Source of the DNA: Phycisphaerales bacterium
Lineage (GTDB): Bacteria > Planctomycetota > Phycisphaerae > Phycisphaerales > SM1A02
Assembly: GCA_028823105.1 (NCBI GenBank)
Contig: JAPKCC010000032.1
Coordinates: 1 to 32,675, forward strand
Reading direction: 5' to 3'
Length of the DNA: 32,675 nt
The notes below the pieces were generated by a model, which had not been told where the DNA came from, ran no database searches, and worked only from the letters and a program-made list of their open reading frames with translations. Position numbers and translations under genes: made by a program. Position 1 is the first letter of the stretch. Every line of letters begins with the position of its first letter. Positions 1-8,301 of this stretch are shown here, piece by piece.

Positions 1-2271
1 GATCGTTTCACCATCGAGCAACTCGCCGGCGATCTGCTCCCCGACGCCGGACAAGATCAGTTCATCGCCTCCGGCTACAACCGTCTACTCCAGACCAGCC
101 ATGAAGGCGGTGTGCAACTGATGGAGTATCGCGCGATCTACATGGCCGATCGGGTACGCAACGCGTCGGAGGTCTGGATGGGCGCGACGCTTGGATGCGC
201 CCAGTGCCATGACCACAAGTACGACCCGTTCACCACCCGTGACTTCCATACCTTTGGAGCCTTTTTCGCCGACGTCGACGACGAAGAGCATCTCCGAAAA
301 CCGTACGACGGCCTCAATTCGACACCGACGCGGCGCAGCCCCGAGATGCAGGTTGTCAACGACGACGCTCAGCGACGCCTCCATGCTCTTGAAGCCGCGG
401 TCGCCACCGCAGAGCGACACCTAGAAACAGAGACCACCGAACTCGAGGCTCACCAGGAGGCGTGGGAGCGTGACCTGAGCGCCCGACTCGCGAATCAAAC
501 ACCGGTCGAGAAGATCTGGGTCGACGACGTCCTGGATACCGGAGGCAGGTTGCAGGGCGATTGGTCATTCGATCGGCTCCCCGAACTCGAACCGATTCGC
601 GGCGAGTCCTATCGACGCCAGTCGAGCAAAGGGCTCACCCAGCACTACACGGTAGACACGACTCGGACGATCGCCGTCCAGCCCGATGATCGAATCATGG
701 CGTGGGTCCATCTTGACCCCTCGGACCCCCCAAAGTCCGTCATGCTTCAGGTGAACATCGCGGGGAACTGGGAGCATCGAGCGGTCTGGGGCGGCGATCA
801 GATCGCCTACGGACACCAAGCCGAAGACCATGACGGATATCGCCGAATGGGCGACCTTCCAAATCTCGGCGAGTGGGTGCGGCTCGAAGTCTCCGCAAAC
901 AGACTTGGCATCGGACCCGGCGAAGAGATCAACGGTATCGCGTTCACGCAGTTCGGGGGGGTCGTCCACTGGGATGCCTGCAGCATCATGGCGGACACCG
1001 TCGCACCGGCGGCCGTGATCGAGGCACTGGCCACCCCACCATCGCAACGCACCGACGAGGCGAAGCACACGCTTCGAGCCCGGCATGCGAGCGAAGCTCC
1101 ATCCGTGCTGGAAGCCGCCAACCGCCATCGAGTTTCGCTTGCGGAGGTCGCGTCGTTTGACGCGATGCTCCCCCGCACGCTCTTCACAAGGTCGCTTGAG
1201 ATCCCGCGCGAAGTTCGGATCTTGCGACGAGGCGACTGGATGGACGAGTCAGGCGAGATCGTGCAGCCCGCGGTCCCGGCATTTCTGGGCGATCTGAAAC
1301 CTGACGGCCGCGCGGGCAGACTGCATCTCGCCCGCTGGCTGGTCACGCCGACGGCCGAAGGCGGCATCGGCGAACTCACCGCGAGAGTCTTCGTCAATCG
1401 GATCTGGGCAATGCTCCTCGGCGAAGGCCTCTGCCCCTCGGTCGAGGACTTCGGCGGTCAGGGACGTCCTCCCGGAAATCTGGAACTCTTAGATCACCTC
1501 ACCCTCCAATTCATCGACTCGGGCTGGAATATCAAGGCGTTGGTTCGCGAAATCGTGACCTCCGATACCTACCGAAGAAGTTCCATTCCGACCCCGACCC
1601 AGTTCGACGTCGACCCGGAGAACTTGCTCTTTGCCCGGCAGAGCCGTCACCGACTCTCCGCGGAAGCGATCCGGGATACCGCGTTGTCCGTCGGAGGAAT
1701 CCTCGTCGATCGGACCGGGGGTCCGAGCATCAAGCCCCCTCAGCCCGACGGCTACTATCGACACCTGAATTTTCCGGTACGGCGATATCAAGCTGCCGGC
1801 AACGAAGACCAATGGCGGCGTGGGGTCTACGTTCATTGGCAACGCCAGTTTCTTCATCCGATGCTCAAGGCCTTCGATGCCCCAACTCGCGAAGCCTGCA
1901 CCGCTCGCCGAGAAGCTTCGAACACGCCGCTTGCCGCCCTCGTCCTGATGAACGATCCCGTCTTTTTGGAGGCGGCCCGAGGACTCGCGCAGCGACTACT
2001 CGCCGCCGAGAATTCACCAGACGACCAACGACTGGATCTCGCCATGCGACTGGCCACCTCACGGCATGCCGATCCCGAGGAGATTCGAGTTCTGAGAGAC
2101 GTTCTTGAGCGGGCCCGTCGGAATTTCGCCGAATCCCCCACGTCGACCGCGGCATTCATCGGAATCGGCGCCTCGCCGATCCCCACCAACCTCGACCCGA
2201 TCGAACTGGCCGCCTGGATGCAGGTGAGCAGGACGATCCTTAATCTGCACGAGACTTTTAATCGTGAATGA
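1..2271 (+). CDS. DUF1549/DUF1553 (PSD1-type) planctomycete protein, 5' partial
   Basis: The reading frame is open from base 1, so the N-terminus lies outside the window; 756 residues are visible. The first visible residues, DRFTIEQLAGDLLP, and the CAQCHDHKYDPF segment (visible residues about 66-77) are hallmarks of DUF1549. The C-terminal part has the DUF1553 signature: LHLARWLVTP, then TARVFVNRIW, VEDFGGQG, SGWNIKAL and IVTSDTYRRSS. Between the two lies a beta-rich stretch of roughly 130 residues that resembles a LamG/concanavalin-like insert. Members of this family are usually exported and encoded beside a DUF1501 protein, as here; their biochemical role is unknown, although they often sit near sulfatases and glycosidases. 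CAQCH looks like a haem c motif, but this part of DUF1549 is not proven to bind haem. The stop overlaps the next start by 8 nt, indicating translational coupling. Confidence 0.93.
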   Translation, partial: DRFTIEQLAGDLLPDAGQDQFIASGYNRLLQTSHEGGVQLMEYRAIYMADRVRNASEVWMGATLGCAQCHDHKYDPFTTRDFHTFGAFFADVDDEEHLRKPYDGLNSTPTRRSPEMQVVNDDAQRRLHALEAAVATAERHLETETTELEAHQEAWERDLSARLANQTPVEKIWVDDVLDTGGRLQGDWSFDRLPELEPIRGESYRRQSSKGLTQHYTVDTTRTIAVQPDDRIMAWVHLDPSDPPKSVMLQVNIAGNWEHRAVWGGDQIAYGHQAEDHDGYRRMGDLPNLGEWVRLEVSANRLGIGPGEEINGIAFTQFGGVVHWDACSIMADTVAPAAVIEALATPPSQRTDEAKHTLRARHASEAPSVLEAANRHRVSLAEVASFDAMLPRTLFTRSLEIPREVRILRRGDWMDESGEIVQPAVPAFLGDLKPDGRAGRLHLARWLVTPTAEGGIGELTARVFVNRIWAMLLGEGLCPSVEDFGGQGRPPGNLELLDHLTLQFIDSGWNIKALVREIVTSDTYRRSSIPTPTQFDVDPENLLFARQSRHRLSAEAIRDTALSVGGILVDRTGGPSIKPPQPDGYYRHLNFPVRRYQAAGNEDQWRRGVYVHWQRQFLHPMLKAFDAPTREACTARREASNTPLAALVLMNDPVFLEAARGLAQRLLAAENSPDDQRLDLAMRLATSRHADPEEIRVLRDVLERARRNFAESPTSTAAFIGIGASPIPTNLDPIELAAWMQVSRTILNLHETFNRE

Positions 2272-3703
2272 ACTTCCCCGCCACATCCTCCAAGAGATCG
2301 AACGAGTCAACCGACGGCAGTTCCTCGGATCCCTCTCGATGGGAGTCGGCGCCGCCGCACTCTCCCAATGGTTGCCGGGCTTCGGGTCTCCGAGCGCGAC
2401 TGCCGACGGCCTGCTTCTACCTGGCCGAATCCCCCGCGCAAAACGGGTGATCTTCCTCTGCATGGCGGGCGGACCAAGCCATCTCGAGACCTTCGATCCC
2501 AAACCACAGCTGAGCGCACTGGACGGGGAAGCGATGCCGGCATCCTTCACCGAGGGCATGCCGATCGCACAGTTGCAGGGAGCGGATCTTCGATGCCTCG
2601 GATCCCGCGCCACCTTCTCGAAGCATGGCGAGAGCGGCCAGACGATCAGCAACTTCCTTCCCCACATCGCGACCTGCGCCGACGACATCGCCATCGTCAA
2701 TTCGATGGTGACCGAGCAAATCAATCACGATCCCGCCCACACGTTCATGAACACCGGAACGATTGTCCCGGACCGCCCCAGCATGGGGAGTTGGGTGAAT
2801 TACGGACTCGGTTCGATCAATGAGGATCTTCCCGGCTTTGTCGTCCTCACTAGTGTCGGCGGCCGAAATCCCCAACCGATTGCGGCTCGACAATGGTCGA
2901 GTGGGTTTCTTCCCAGTCGACTTTCCGGGGTCGAATTTCACGGCCAAGGCGACCCTGTCCATTACGTGAGTAATCCCCCGGGCATCACCTCCGACTGCCA
3001 ATCACATTTGGTCGACGCCGTTCGGGATCTCAATCGCCTTCGCGCCGAGACCACCCACGATCCGGAGATCGACTCCCGAATCGCCCAGCATGAATTGGCG
3101 TTTCGAATGCAGACGTCGATCCCCGACCTCATGGATATCAAAGATGAATCCAAGGAGACGCTGGAAATGTACGGCGCGGTCCCGGGTGACGGATCTTTCG
3201 CGAGCAACTGCCTGCTTGCCCGCCGACTTGCCGAGCGGGGCGTCCGCTTTATTCAGCTCTATCATCGTGGCTGGGACCACCACGGCGGCCTGAAACAGTA
3301 CATGGATATCTGTTGTCGAAACTGCGATCAGCCGACCGCGGCGTTGATTCAAGATCTCAAGCAACGCGGCATGCTCGAAGACACCCTGATCGTTTGGGGC
3401 GGCGAATTCGGTCGCACGCCAATGTCCCAGGGTGGCGGTGCGGATCCGGGCCGCGACCATCACATCAAGGGCTTTTCCATGTTCCTCGCGGGCGGCGGCG
3501 TCAAAGGCGGCGTGACCCATGGCGCCACCGACGAACTCGGCTACAACGCGGTCGATGATGTCGTCCACGTCCGCGATCTTCATGCCACCATGCTGAACCT
3601 GCTCGGACTCGATCACCAGCGACTGAGCGTTCCGTATCAGGGCCTCGACGTCCGCCTCACCGGCGTCGAATCGGCCCGAATCGTCCGCGAGATCCTCACA
3701 TGA
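2264..3703 (+). CDS. DUF1501 domain protein with Tat-type signal
   Basis: A 479-residue protein of the DUF1501 family, which has an alkaline-phosphatase/sulfatase-like fold and is the standard partner of DUF1549/DUF1553 proteins in planctomycetes. The N-terminus carries NRRQFLGSL (residues 16-24), a twin-arginine motif followed by a short hydrophobic stretch, so export by Tat is likely. Family landmarks are RVIFLCMAGGPSHLETFDPK near residue 60, WDHHGGL near residue 340 and GGEFGRTPMSQGGGADPGRDHH near residues 380-400, the last being His/Asp-rich as expected for metal binding. The GTG start at 2264 lies inside the end of the upstream gene, and the stop overlaps the downstream ATG (ATGA), so the three genes probably form one operon. 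The substrate is unknown. Confidence 0.93.
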   Translation: MNELPRHILQEIERVNRRQFLGSLSMGVGAAALSQWLPGFGSPSATADGLLLPGRIPRAKRVIFLCMAGGPSHLETFDPKPQLSALDGEAMPASFTEGMPIAQLQGADLRCLGSRATFSKHGESGQTISNFLPHIATCADDIAIVNSMVTEQINHDPAHTFMNTGTIVPDRPSMGSWVNYGLGSINEDLPGFVVLTSVGGRNPQPIAARQWSSGFLPSRLSGVEFHGQGDPVHYVSNPPGITSDCQSHLVDAVRDLNRLRAETTHDPEIDSRIAQHELAFRMQTSIPDLMDIKDESKETLEMYGAVPGDGSFASNCLLARRLAERGVRFIQLYHRGWDHHGGLKQYMDICCRNCDQPTAALIQDLKQRGMLEDTLIVWGGEFGRTPMSQGGGADPGRDHHIKGFSMFLAGGGVKGGVTHGATDELGYNAVDDVVHVRDLHATMLNLLGLDHQRLSVPYQGLDVRLTGVESARIVREILT

Positions 3704-4479
3704 CCGCATCGGCAAACGCCACCACGAACCCGAAATCGCCCCCGACCGCACCGCCTCTCCCGCCTTCGACGCGAACCCCCGAGCCGGCGGATCGCCTCTC
3801 GACCCGCGCGACGCTCCGACGATGCATCCTCTGGGTGGTGATCGCGTACGTCGCGGGAACCACGAGTTTTTTCCTTGGATTGACCGCGAACGAAGCCTCG
3901 CCGACCGCGATGCTCCTCGGCATCCTGCTCTACGGCTGCTTCATCGGCCTGGTCAGCAGCAGTGGCGGATTTCAACGACGCCTGCAACAACCGTTCGTCG
4001 CGCGGGCGTTCAAGATCGGGTACGGGATCCGCCTTGCTGCCTGCATCGTCCCCGGCGCCGCGATGGCCGTCGACATGTTCCCGGGAATGCTCGCGGTGAT
4101 CGCCGGTGAGACGCTCGAACGTGAAGTTGGATTCGGCAACTTCGCGTCCACGCTGGGGTCGACGCTCGTCCAAGGGACGCTGATCAACATCCTCATCCTC
4201 CTCGTGGTCACGTTCGTCTGGCTCCTGCAGAAGATGTCCATGGAATGGAGGCCTCCGGTACGCGACGTCAGGGCCTGCGCGGGCTGCGGCTACCACCTCG
4301 AGACGCTCGCGGCGGACACCTCCGCGATCTGCCCCGAATGCGGGCGGACCAACGAGGGATTGAACGATCGGCGAGCCTGGATCGATCGAGCATCCTGGCT
4401 GAAGTTCCTCCTCGTGGTGATCGCCTCGGGAATCGGCGGGATTCTGGTCCAGGGTGGTACGTTCTTCGTCTTCGGTTGA
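3700..4479 (+). CDS. Membrane protein with C-terminal zinc ribbon, function unknown
   Basis: A 259-residue protein not recognised as a named family. After a Pro/Thr-rich N-terminal tail (residues 1-35) come four likely membrane segments (about 41-62, 68-87, 111-135, 158-177). These are followed by a zinc-ribbon-like CxxC...CxxC (C193/C196 and C211/C214, in CAGCGYHL and CPECGRTN) and a fifth hydrophobic segment (about 236-258). Small membrane proteins with a CxxCGYxL ribbon are common in planctomycetes and have no assigned function. The ATG overlaps the stop of the DUF1501 gene (ATGA), the usual sign of coupled translation, so it is probably co-expressed with the two upstream genes. The pairing may be fortuitous; I know of no functional link. 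Confidence 0.75.
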   Translation: MTASANATTNPKSPPTAPPLPPSTRTPEPADRLSTRATLRRCILWVVIAYVAGTTSFFLGLTANEASPTAMLLGILLYGCFIGLVSSSGGFQRRLQQPFVARAFKIGYGIRLAACIVPGAAMAVDMFPGMLAVIAGETLEREVGFGNFASTLGSTLVQGTLINILILLVVTFVWLLQKMSMEWRPPVRDVRACAGCGYHLETLAADTSAICPECGRTNEGLNDRRAWIDRASWLKFLLVVIASGIGGILVQGGTFFVFG

Positions 4480-4567
4480 AATCACCGATACGGCGAGAAG
4501 GACCTGCTCACGATCCTCGAGACCGGGAGGCGACATCCATCTCTCTGTAAACCGAGGTCAAGGCCTC

Positions 4568-4768
4568 GAACCCGAAATCGGGCCCACCGGAGCCGCCCCC
4601 GGGCGTCTCCCTTGGATCGACCGCGCCTCGTGGACCGAATTCCTGCTCCGCGGAGTACTCGCGATCCTGCTCTTCGGCGTCGTGCAGGTCGTTCTCATCG
4701 ACGTGTTCGCCGGATCCTTCGGCCGTTGGTGCCGAGAACGACCAGCCCCGTGGTCCACCCGATCGTGA
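4568..4768 (+). pseudogene. Degenerate paralogue of the zinc-ribbon membrane protein tail
   Basis: In a different frame from the upstream gene, the translation contains PEIGPTG followed by WIDRASWTEFLL and a hydrophobic segment (GVLAILLFGVVQVVLIDVF). This lines up with the tail of the intact gene: PECGRTN, WIDRASWLKFLL and its last membrane segment. The seven residues WIDRASW are identical, while the zinc-ribbon cysteines of the second CxxC are replaced (CPEC became EPEI). The copy has no visible start, ribosome binding site or N-terminal membrane domain. I read it as a remnant of a tandem duplication. It could instead be translated as a short protein from an upstream in-frame codon, which I consider unlikely. 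Confidence 0.55.
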
Positions 4769-4775
4769 TCGGGTG
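4756..4775. terminator. Palindromic hairpin between convergent genes
   Basis: CACCCGATCGTGATCGGGTG can fold into an 8-bp stem with a CGTG loop. It lies 38 nt beyond the end of the minus-strand gene that stops at 4814, and also beyond the plus-strand operon. There is no T-run on either side, so it is at best a Rho-independent-like or stabilising hairpin usable on both strands. Confidence 0.4.
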
Positions 4776-4813
4776 AAGCGGGTTGGTTGCCGCGCGATCT
4801 CGTTCCGCCGCGA

Positions 4814-6301
4814 TCAATCGGGACAGACGCCCCAGGCACCGATCATCAGCCCGAGATCGGCGCCATCGATGGACGCATCGTCGTTGAGATCCCCGATACC
4901 GGTCGACCCCCATCCGCCGATCAACAGTCCGAGATCCGCACCGTCGACGACCAGATCCCCGTTCAAGTCGCCGACGCAATCGGGCTGCGGCTCGGGAATG
5001 AAGTCGAACGCCGTGATTTCGATCGACTGCTCCTGCCCGTTCATCGGGGCATTGCCATTGACCAACCAGAGGTTGAGATGCACGCGGGCGAGACCGGGCC
5101 GCGGCTGATGCGGACCGAAGTAATCCCATTCGTGAACCAGTCGCTTCGGAGTGGGTTCATCGGCGTGACCGACCCAGGACTTGCAGTAGACGCCGTCCGA
5201 AGTCCATCTGAACTCATGGGTCATGTCCTCCGGCGCCGGATCCGGGAGTGCGAAACGACTGACGTTCCCGCCCCACCAGTACGGCTGCGCCAAGAACTGC
5301 CCTACGTCGTTACCCGGTTGTCCCCACCGACTGAACTCAATGTCGAATTCATTCGGCGGATTCCACCACATCACTTCATCCGCGTAGCACTCGGCATACT
5401 CCCAGAGGAAGAGACCAAAGACGACGTTCGGATCGAGAAGGTCGAGTCGGCCTCTGGTCTTGAATCGATAGGTGCCGTACCCAAGCACGTCTTCAACCAC
5501 CACTTCAGAGCAACGCCACTGGCCGCCGGTCTGAGTGATCCCCAGCCGCAGTGAGCCGTCGGCGCTCACCGTCGCGTTGTCCGCCGATGCGGAGAACGAA
5601 TTCGGCCCGGGACCGGTATAGGCCGATTTCACCCGCCAGATCCGCTCGTCGAACTCGAGCGCCGTCGAACCAAAGTCGCCCCACTGGTAGACAGAGGGAT
5701 TGACTCTCGACATGCGGAAGGCGTCAACGTACGCCCGGCCCGTCTCCTGGGCTGCGGTCTGAAGAAACGAAAACTCGAGTCGCATGCTGACGGTACCGCC
5801 CGGCGCAGGATCAAAGAGCTCGTTGGTCTCGATCATTTCGTTGACCGGCGAATCGGCATTCAGGAGAATCACCGAATCCGCCCCGAGCGATGATCCGGAG
5901 CCATCGAGCCAGGTCACGGTAAACGCCGCACGAGCGGCGCCGACCAACGCATCGGCACCCCGATGTCCAGCCGACACTTCGAGTCGATGCTGCCAACCGG
6001 ATGTGCATTCGACGGTGAGATACAGACGCGACCTTCCCGCATTGCCGTCGAACGGGCCGAAAAGCCACGCGGCCCAGCTCCCGTGCGCCGTCAATCCATT
6101 GCCTCGCCCAACATTGCCGCTGTTGGACCAACCGGCAACCGGTTCGCCATTGTCGCCCGGCCCGATTTCAAAGCTCGGGTTGTGGGCGGCACAGGGCCCA
6201 TCGTCGCCTCCGACAGCCAAGGCCGTCGCAGCAAATGCTGCAACGGCCGTGGTCTGAAGAACTCGGAGGGAATGACGAATACAGTCAGTCTGAATCATCA
6301 T
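4814..6301 (-). CDS. Secreted GH16-like glucanase with N-terminal CBM-like and C-terminal dockerin-like domains
   Basis: A 495-residue exported protein. The N-terminal signal peptide (residues 1-31) is followed by a beta-sandwich of CBM4/9 appearance starting NPSFEIG (residues 41-198). A GH16-type jelly roll follows (about 205-437). Its core is NEFDIEFSRWG (residues 317-327), fitting the clan GH-B pattern ExDxE with E318 as probable nucleophile, D320, and E322 as acid/base; VLGYGTYRFKTRG just before is also typical. GH16 enzymes cleave beta-1,3/1,4-glucans or related galactans, and the exact substrate cannot be read from sequence. Residues 441-494 form two dockerin-like calcium loops (DLNGDLVVDGADLGLLIGGW and DLNDDASIDGADLGLMIGAW) flanked by Cys442 and Cys493. 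Two tandem ATGs mark the start, preceded by AGGGATG. It follows the gene at 7844-6333 by 31 nt, probably one transcript. Confidence 0.85.
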   Translation of the reverse strand: MMIQTDCIRHSLRVLQTTAVAAFAATALAVGGDDGPCAAHNPSFEIGPGDNGEPVAGWSNSGNVGRGNGLTAHGSWAAWLFGPFDGNAGRSRLYLTVECTSGWQHRLEVSAGHRGADALVGAARAAFTVTWLDGSGSSLGADSVILLNADSPVNEMIETNELFDPAPGGTVSMRLEFSFLQTAAQETGRAYVDAFRMSRVNPSVYQWGDFGSTALEFDERIWRVKSAYTGPGPNSFSASADNATVSADGSLRLGITQTGGQWRCSEVVVEDVLGYGTYRFKTRGRLDLLDPNVVFGLFLWEYAECYADEVMWWNPPNEFDIEFSRWGQPGNDVGQFLAQPYWWGGNVSRFALPDPAPEDMTHEFRWTSDGVYCKSWVGHADEPTPKRLVHEWDYFGPHQPRPGLARVHLNLWLVNGNAPMNGQEQSIEITAFDFIPEPQPDCVGDLNGDLVVDGADLGLLIGGWGSTGIGDLNDDASIDGADLGLMIGAWGVCPD

Positions 6302-6332
6302 CGAAGGTCATCCCTTGGAGAGGGTGAAGGAA

Positions 6333-7844
6333 TCAGGGACCGGCACAGCCGTTGCACACCTCGTCGGCGATGGTCGCACACACGGAATCCCAACCGAACT
6401 CGCAGCAGATCGGATCGACGTTGCACACGGCCTCAGTACAAGTCGCATCCGTGCAACTGGTGTTGCCATTGGCTTCGCAGCAATCGCACTCGGGGCAATC
6501 GCCGGGGTCGCCGGGATCACCGCCACCGGGGCAATCGCCCCAGACCGCGAGGAAAGCACCGACATCGACGCCGTTCACGACGTTGTCTTCGTTGAGGTCG
6601 GCGATACACCCGGGGCACACGCCCCACTCTGCGAACATGACACCGAAGTCGGCACCGTTGACCACATCATCGCCGTTGAAATCTCCGACGCAGGAGGTCG
6701 GCCCACCGCCGCCACTCTCAACGGCCAGATCGATGTTGTCGATTCGGATGGAACCGGTTCCGCAATCAGGCTGAACGATCTGGCACACGATCCGAATCGA
6801 GGTCGTGCCGGCCGGGGCCGCCCCCGAGATCTCGGCCGAGTACCACGTGTCATTGTTAAAAGCGCCGGCACCGTCAAGCACGACGCCCGCGACGAAGTCA
6901 ATCGGATTGCCGAGATCTGAGCCGAGGAATTCGATCTTCTGAAGGACATAGTTGTCCGTTCCCACGATCGAATCGAATGCGGGCGTCCAGGATGACATCG
7001 AAATCGTGACGAAGTCACCTTCGAAGACTCCGGGGATGACCTGGTTCAGACCGGACACGCCGCCTGGGTCGCAAGCGCCGTCGCCGTCATAGTCAGGAAA
7101 CGACCCGAACATCCCCGCCGAATGGGGAGGGGTCAGATAGTTGAAGTCATCAAAGAAGATGTTTCCGTACTGCTCGTCCCAGGCGTTGAAGATCACCGAG
7201 GTCTGATAGCTGTAATCGACGCCGTTATCGAATGACGCATTGATCAGCGGAGCCGCGGGATCTCGTTTATCCGCGGAGAAGTCCATGTCATCGGTCCAAC
7301 TCGCTCCGGGGTCGCTCATGCCAGCCTGAAGGAAGACGGGCACGACGGTCAGGCTTGTCGCGCCGACTGGGGCAACGGTCAGGAAACTCGCTTCCTGCCA
7401 AGCCCCGGTCACCATGTCCGGATCGCTTCCGACCAGAATTCGCTGTTCGGCGATGCTCACCACGGAGCCGCCCGCGTTCTTGAATTCAACCTTGATGCCT
7501 GACCAGTTATTGGTGCCGGCGATACTGTCGAAGTCCGGAGTGAATGCAAACGCCCCGACCCGGTAGACCTCGCCGGCCGACACCGAAACGTCGTAGACAG
7601 AGACCGCACCATTGCCGTTGTATTCCGCACAGAAGCACCCGAACGTCTTCAACGCAAAACCGGATCCCGCGTGGGTGATCTCGCTGCTTCGTTCGGCGTT
7701 CCCGAAGGTGGCGTAGGTGCCGCGAAAATTACTCTCAAACCCTGGGTTCTCGAGGAGGTTCGGTCCTCCGTCATCGGCCAGACTCGTTCCCATGGGAACA
7801 AGTGCGGCAGCAACAAGGCCGAGAGTCATGCTACGAATGGTCAC
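6333..7844 (-). CDS. Secreted two-module protein with dockerin-like repeats and Cys-rich tail
   Basis: A 503-residue exported protein of unknown function. Signal peptide at 1-23; then two related beta-sandwich-like modules, the first beginning NLLENPGFES (29-38). They share a landmark: TPDFDSIAGTNNWSGIKVEF at 102-121 and TPAFDSIVGTDNYVLQKIEF at 287-306, indicating internal duplication. They resemble carbohydrate-binding sandwiches and no catalytic motif is evident. Dockerin-like loops follow (about 385-438: DFNGDDVVNGADFGVMFAEW, then DLNEDNVVNGVDVGAFLAVW), then a Gly/Asp/Pro linker and a Cys-rich end with CC-x3-WD-x2-C-x3-A-x3-C (480-497). The GTG start at 7844 is supported by AGGAG seven to eight bases upstream; the later ATG at 7829 lacks this. 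It is the first gene of a probable pair with the GH16-like gene downstream, so a glycan-binding role is likely but inferred. Confidence 0.82.
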   Translation of the reverse strand: MTIRSMTLGLVAAALVPMGTSLADDGGPNLLENPGFESNFRGTYATFGNAERSSEITHAGSGFALKTFGCFCAEYNGNGAVSVYDVSVSAGEVYRVGAFAFTPDFDSIAGTNNWSGIKVEFKNAGGSVVSIAEQRILVGSDPDMVTGAWQEASFLTVAPVGATSLTVVPVFLQAGMSDPGASWTDDMDFSADKRDPAAPLINASFDNGVDYSYQTSVIFNAWDEQYGNIFFDDFNYLTPPHSAGMFGSFPDYDGDGACDPGGVSGLNQVIPGVFEGDFVTISMSSWTPAFDSIVGTDNYVLQKIEFLGSDLGNPIDFVAGVVLDGAGAFNNDTWYSAEISGAAPAGTTSIRIVCQIVQPDCGTGSIRIDNIDLAVESGGGGPTSCVGDFNGDDVVNGADFGVMFAEWGVCPGCIADLNEDNVVNGVDVGAFLAVWGDCPGGGDPGDPGDCPECDCCEANGNTSCTDATCTEAVCNVDPICCEFGWDSVCATIADEVCNGCAGP

Positions 7845-7906
7845 GAGGCTTCTCCTGATGTGAGGGAGCGGATGGGACGGGTCTTTTCAAAACACGGTGA
7901 ACATCT

Positions 7907-7919
7907 GAATCGACGATTC
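7907..7919. promoter_or_regulatory. Operator-like palindrome GAATCG-A-CGATTC
   Basis: A perfect inverted repeat with 6-bp arms around a single central base, 62 nt upstream of the minus-strand start at 7844. Its position in a divergent promoter region fits a repressor site, but 6-bp arms can occur by chance. Confidence 0.25.
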
Positions 7920-7955
7920 GATGCGTCCGAATACGGCGAGCTATCGAGCTATTGA

Positions 7956-7970
7956 GGATGAACTTCATCC
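7956..7970. promoter_or_regulatory. Operator-like palindrome GGATGAA-C-TTCATCC
   Basis: A perfect 15-bp inverted repeat (7-bp arms, one central base), preceded by a short direct repeat of GAGCTAT (7939-7952). It lies about 110 nt upstream of the minus-strand gene. It has the size and symmetry of a dimeric regulator site; the regulator is unknown. Confidence 0.35.
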
Positions 7971-8301
7971 GTTCAAAACTCCGTTACAAGCCGCATAGGT
8001 CTCCCAATGCTACGCCTAAACGTGACCTGATCCAGTCTTTCCATGCTCTTTTTCGATTTCCGGTTGATTTTCTCACAACCCTGACACCGTTGTCTGCGAA
8101 CCGCGCGAAAAAGACTCCAATTCGGATCTCTAATTCTGCAACTACGCCTCGGAATTCGGAGGCATTCCCGGAGCACCAACTCTTGATTTTCCAATTGCAT
8201 CTTCAAACATTGTCTCGATCAAGTTCATTGCGTATTCTCGATGATCTCTCCCCGCCTCCTGCCCAGGCAAGGCATCACGCGCCACTCGGAAAAGACACGA
8301 C

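Larger units (their letters stand above)
4480..4813. other. 334-bp stretch between convergent genes
   Basis: No intact gene is supported here. The stretch holds a decayed copy of the C-terminal part of the preceding zinc-ribbon protein (4568-4768) and a palindromic hairpin (4756-4775). It separates the plus-strand operon from the convergent minus-strand GH16-like gene. Confidence 0.6.
7845..8301. promoter_or_regulatory. 457-bp divergent intergenic region, AT-richer than surroundings
   Basis: Separates the minus-strand pair (start 7844) from the plus-strand GH-A gene (start 8302), so it must hold both promoters. It is visibly less GC-rich than the flanking genes. Two odd-length palindromes lie near the minus-strand start and are listed separately. 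I could not identify a convincing -35/-10 pair. A 117-codon open frame crosses the region but has no ribosome binding site or recognisable product. Confidence 0.6.

Noticed and set aside
196-210. CAQCH in the DUF1549 protein as a proven haem c site
   Set aside because: The motif fits, but it is a fixed part of DUF1549 and haem binding there is not established; recorded only as a family landmark.
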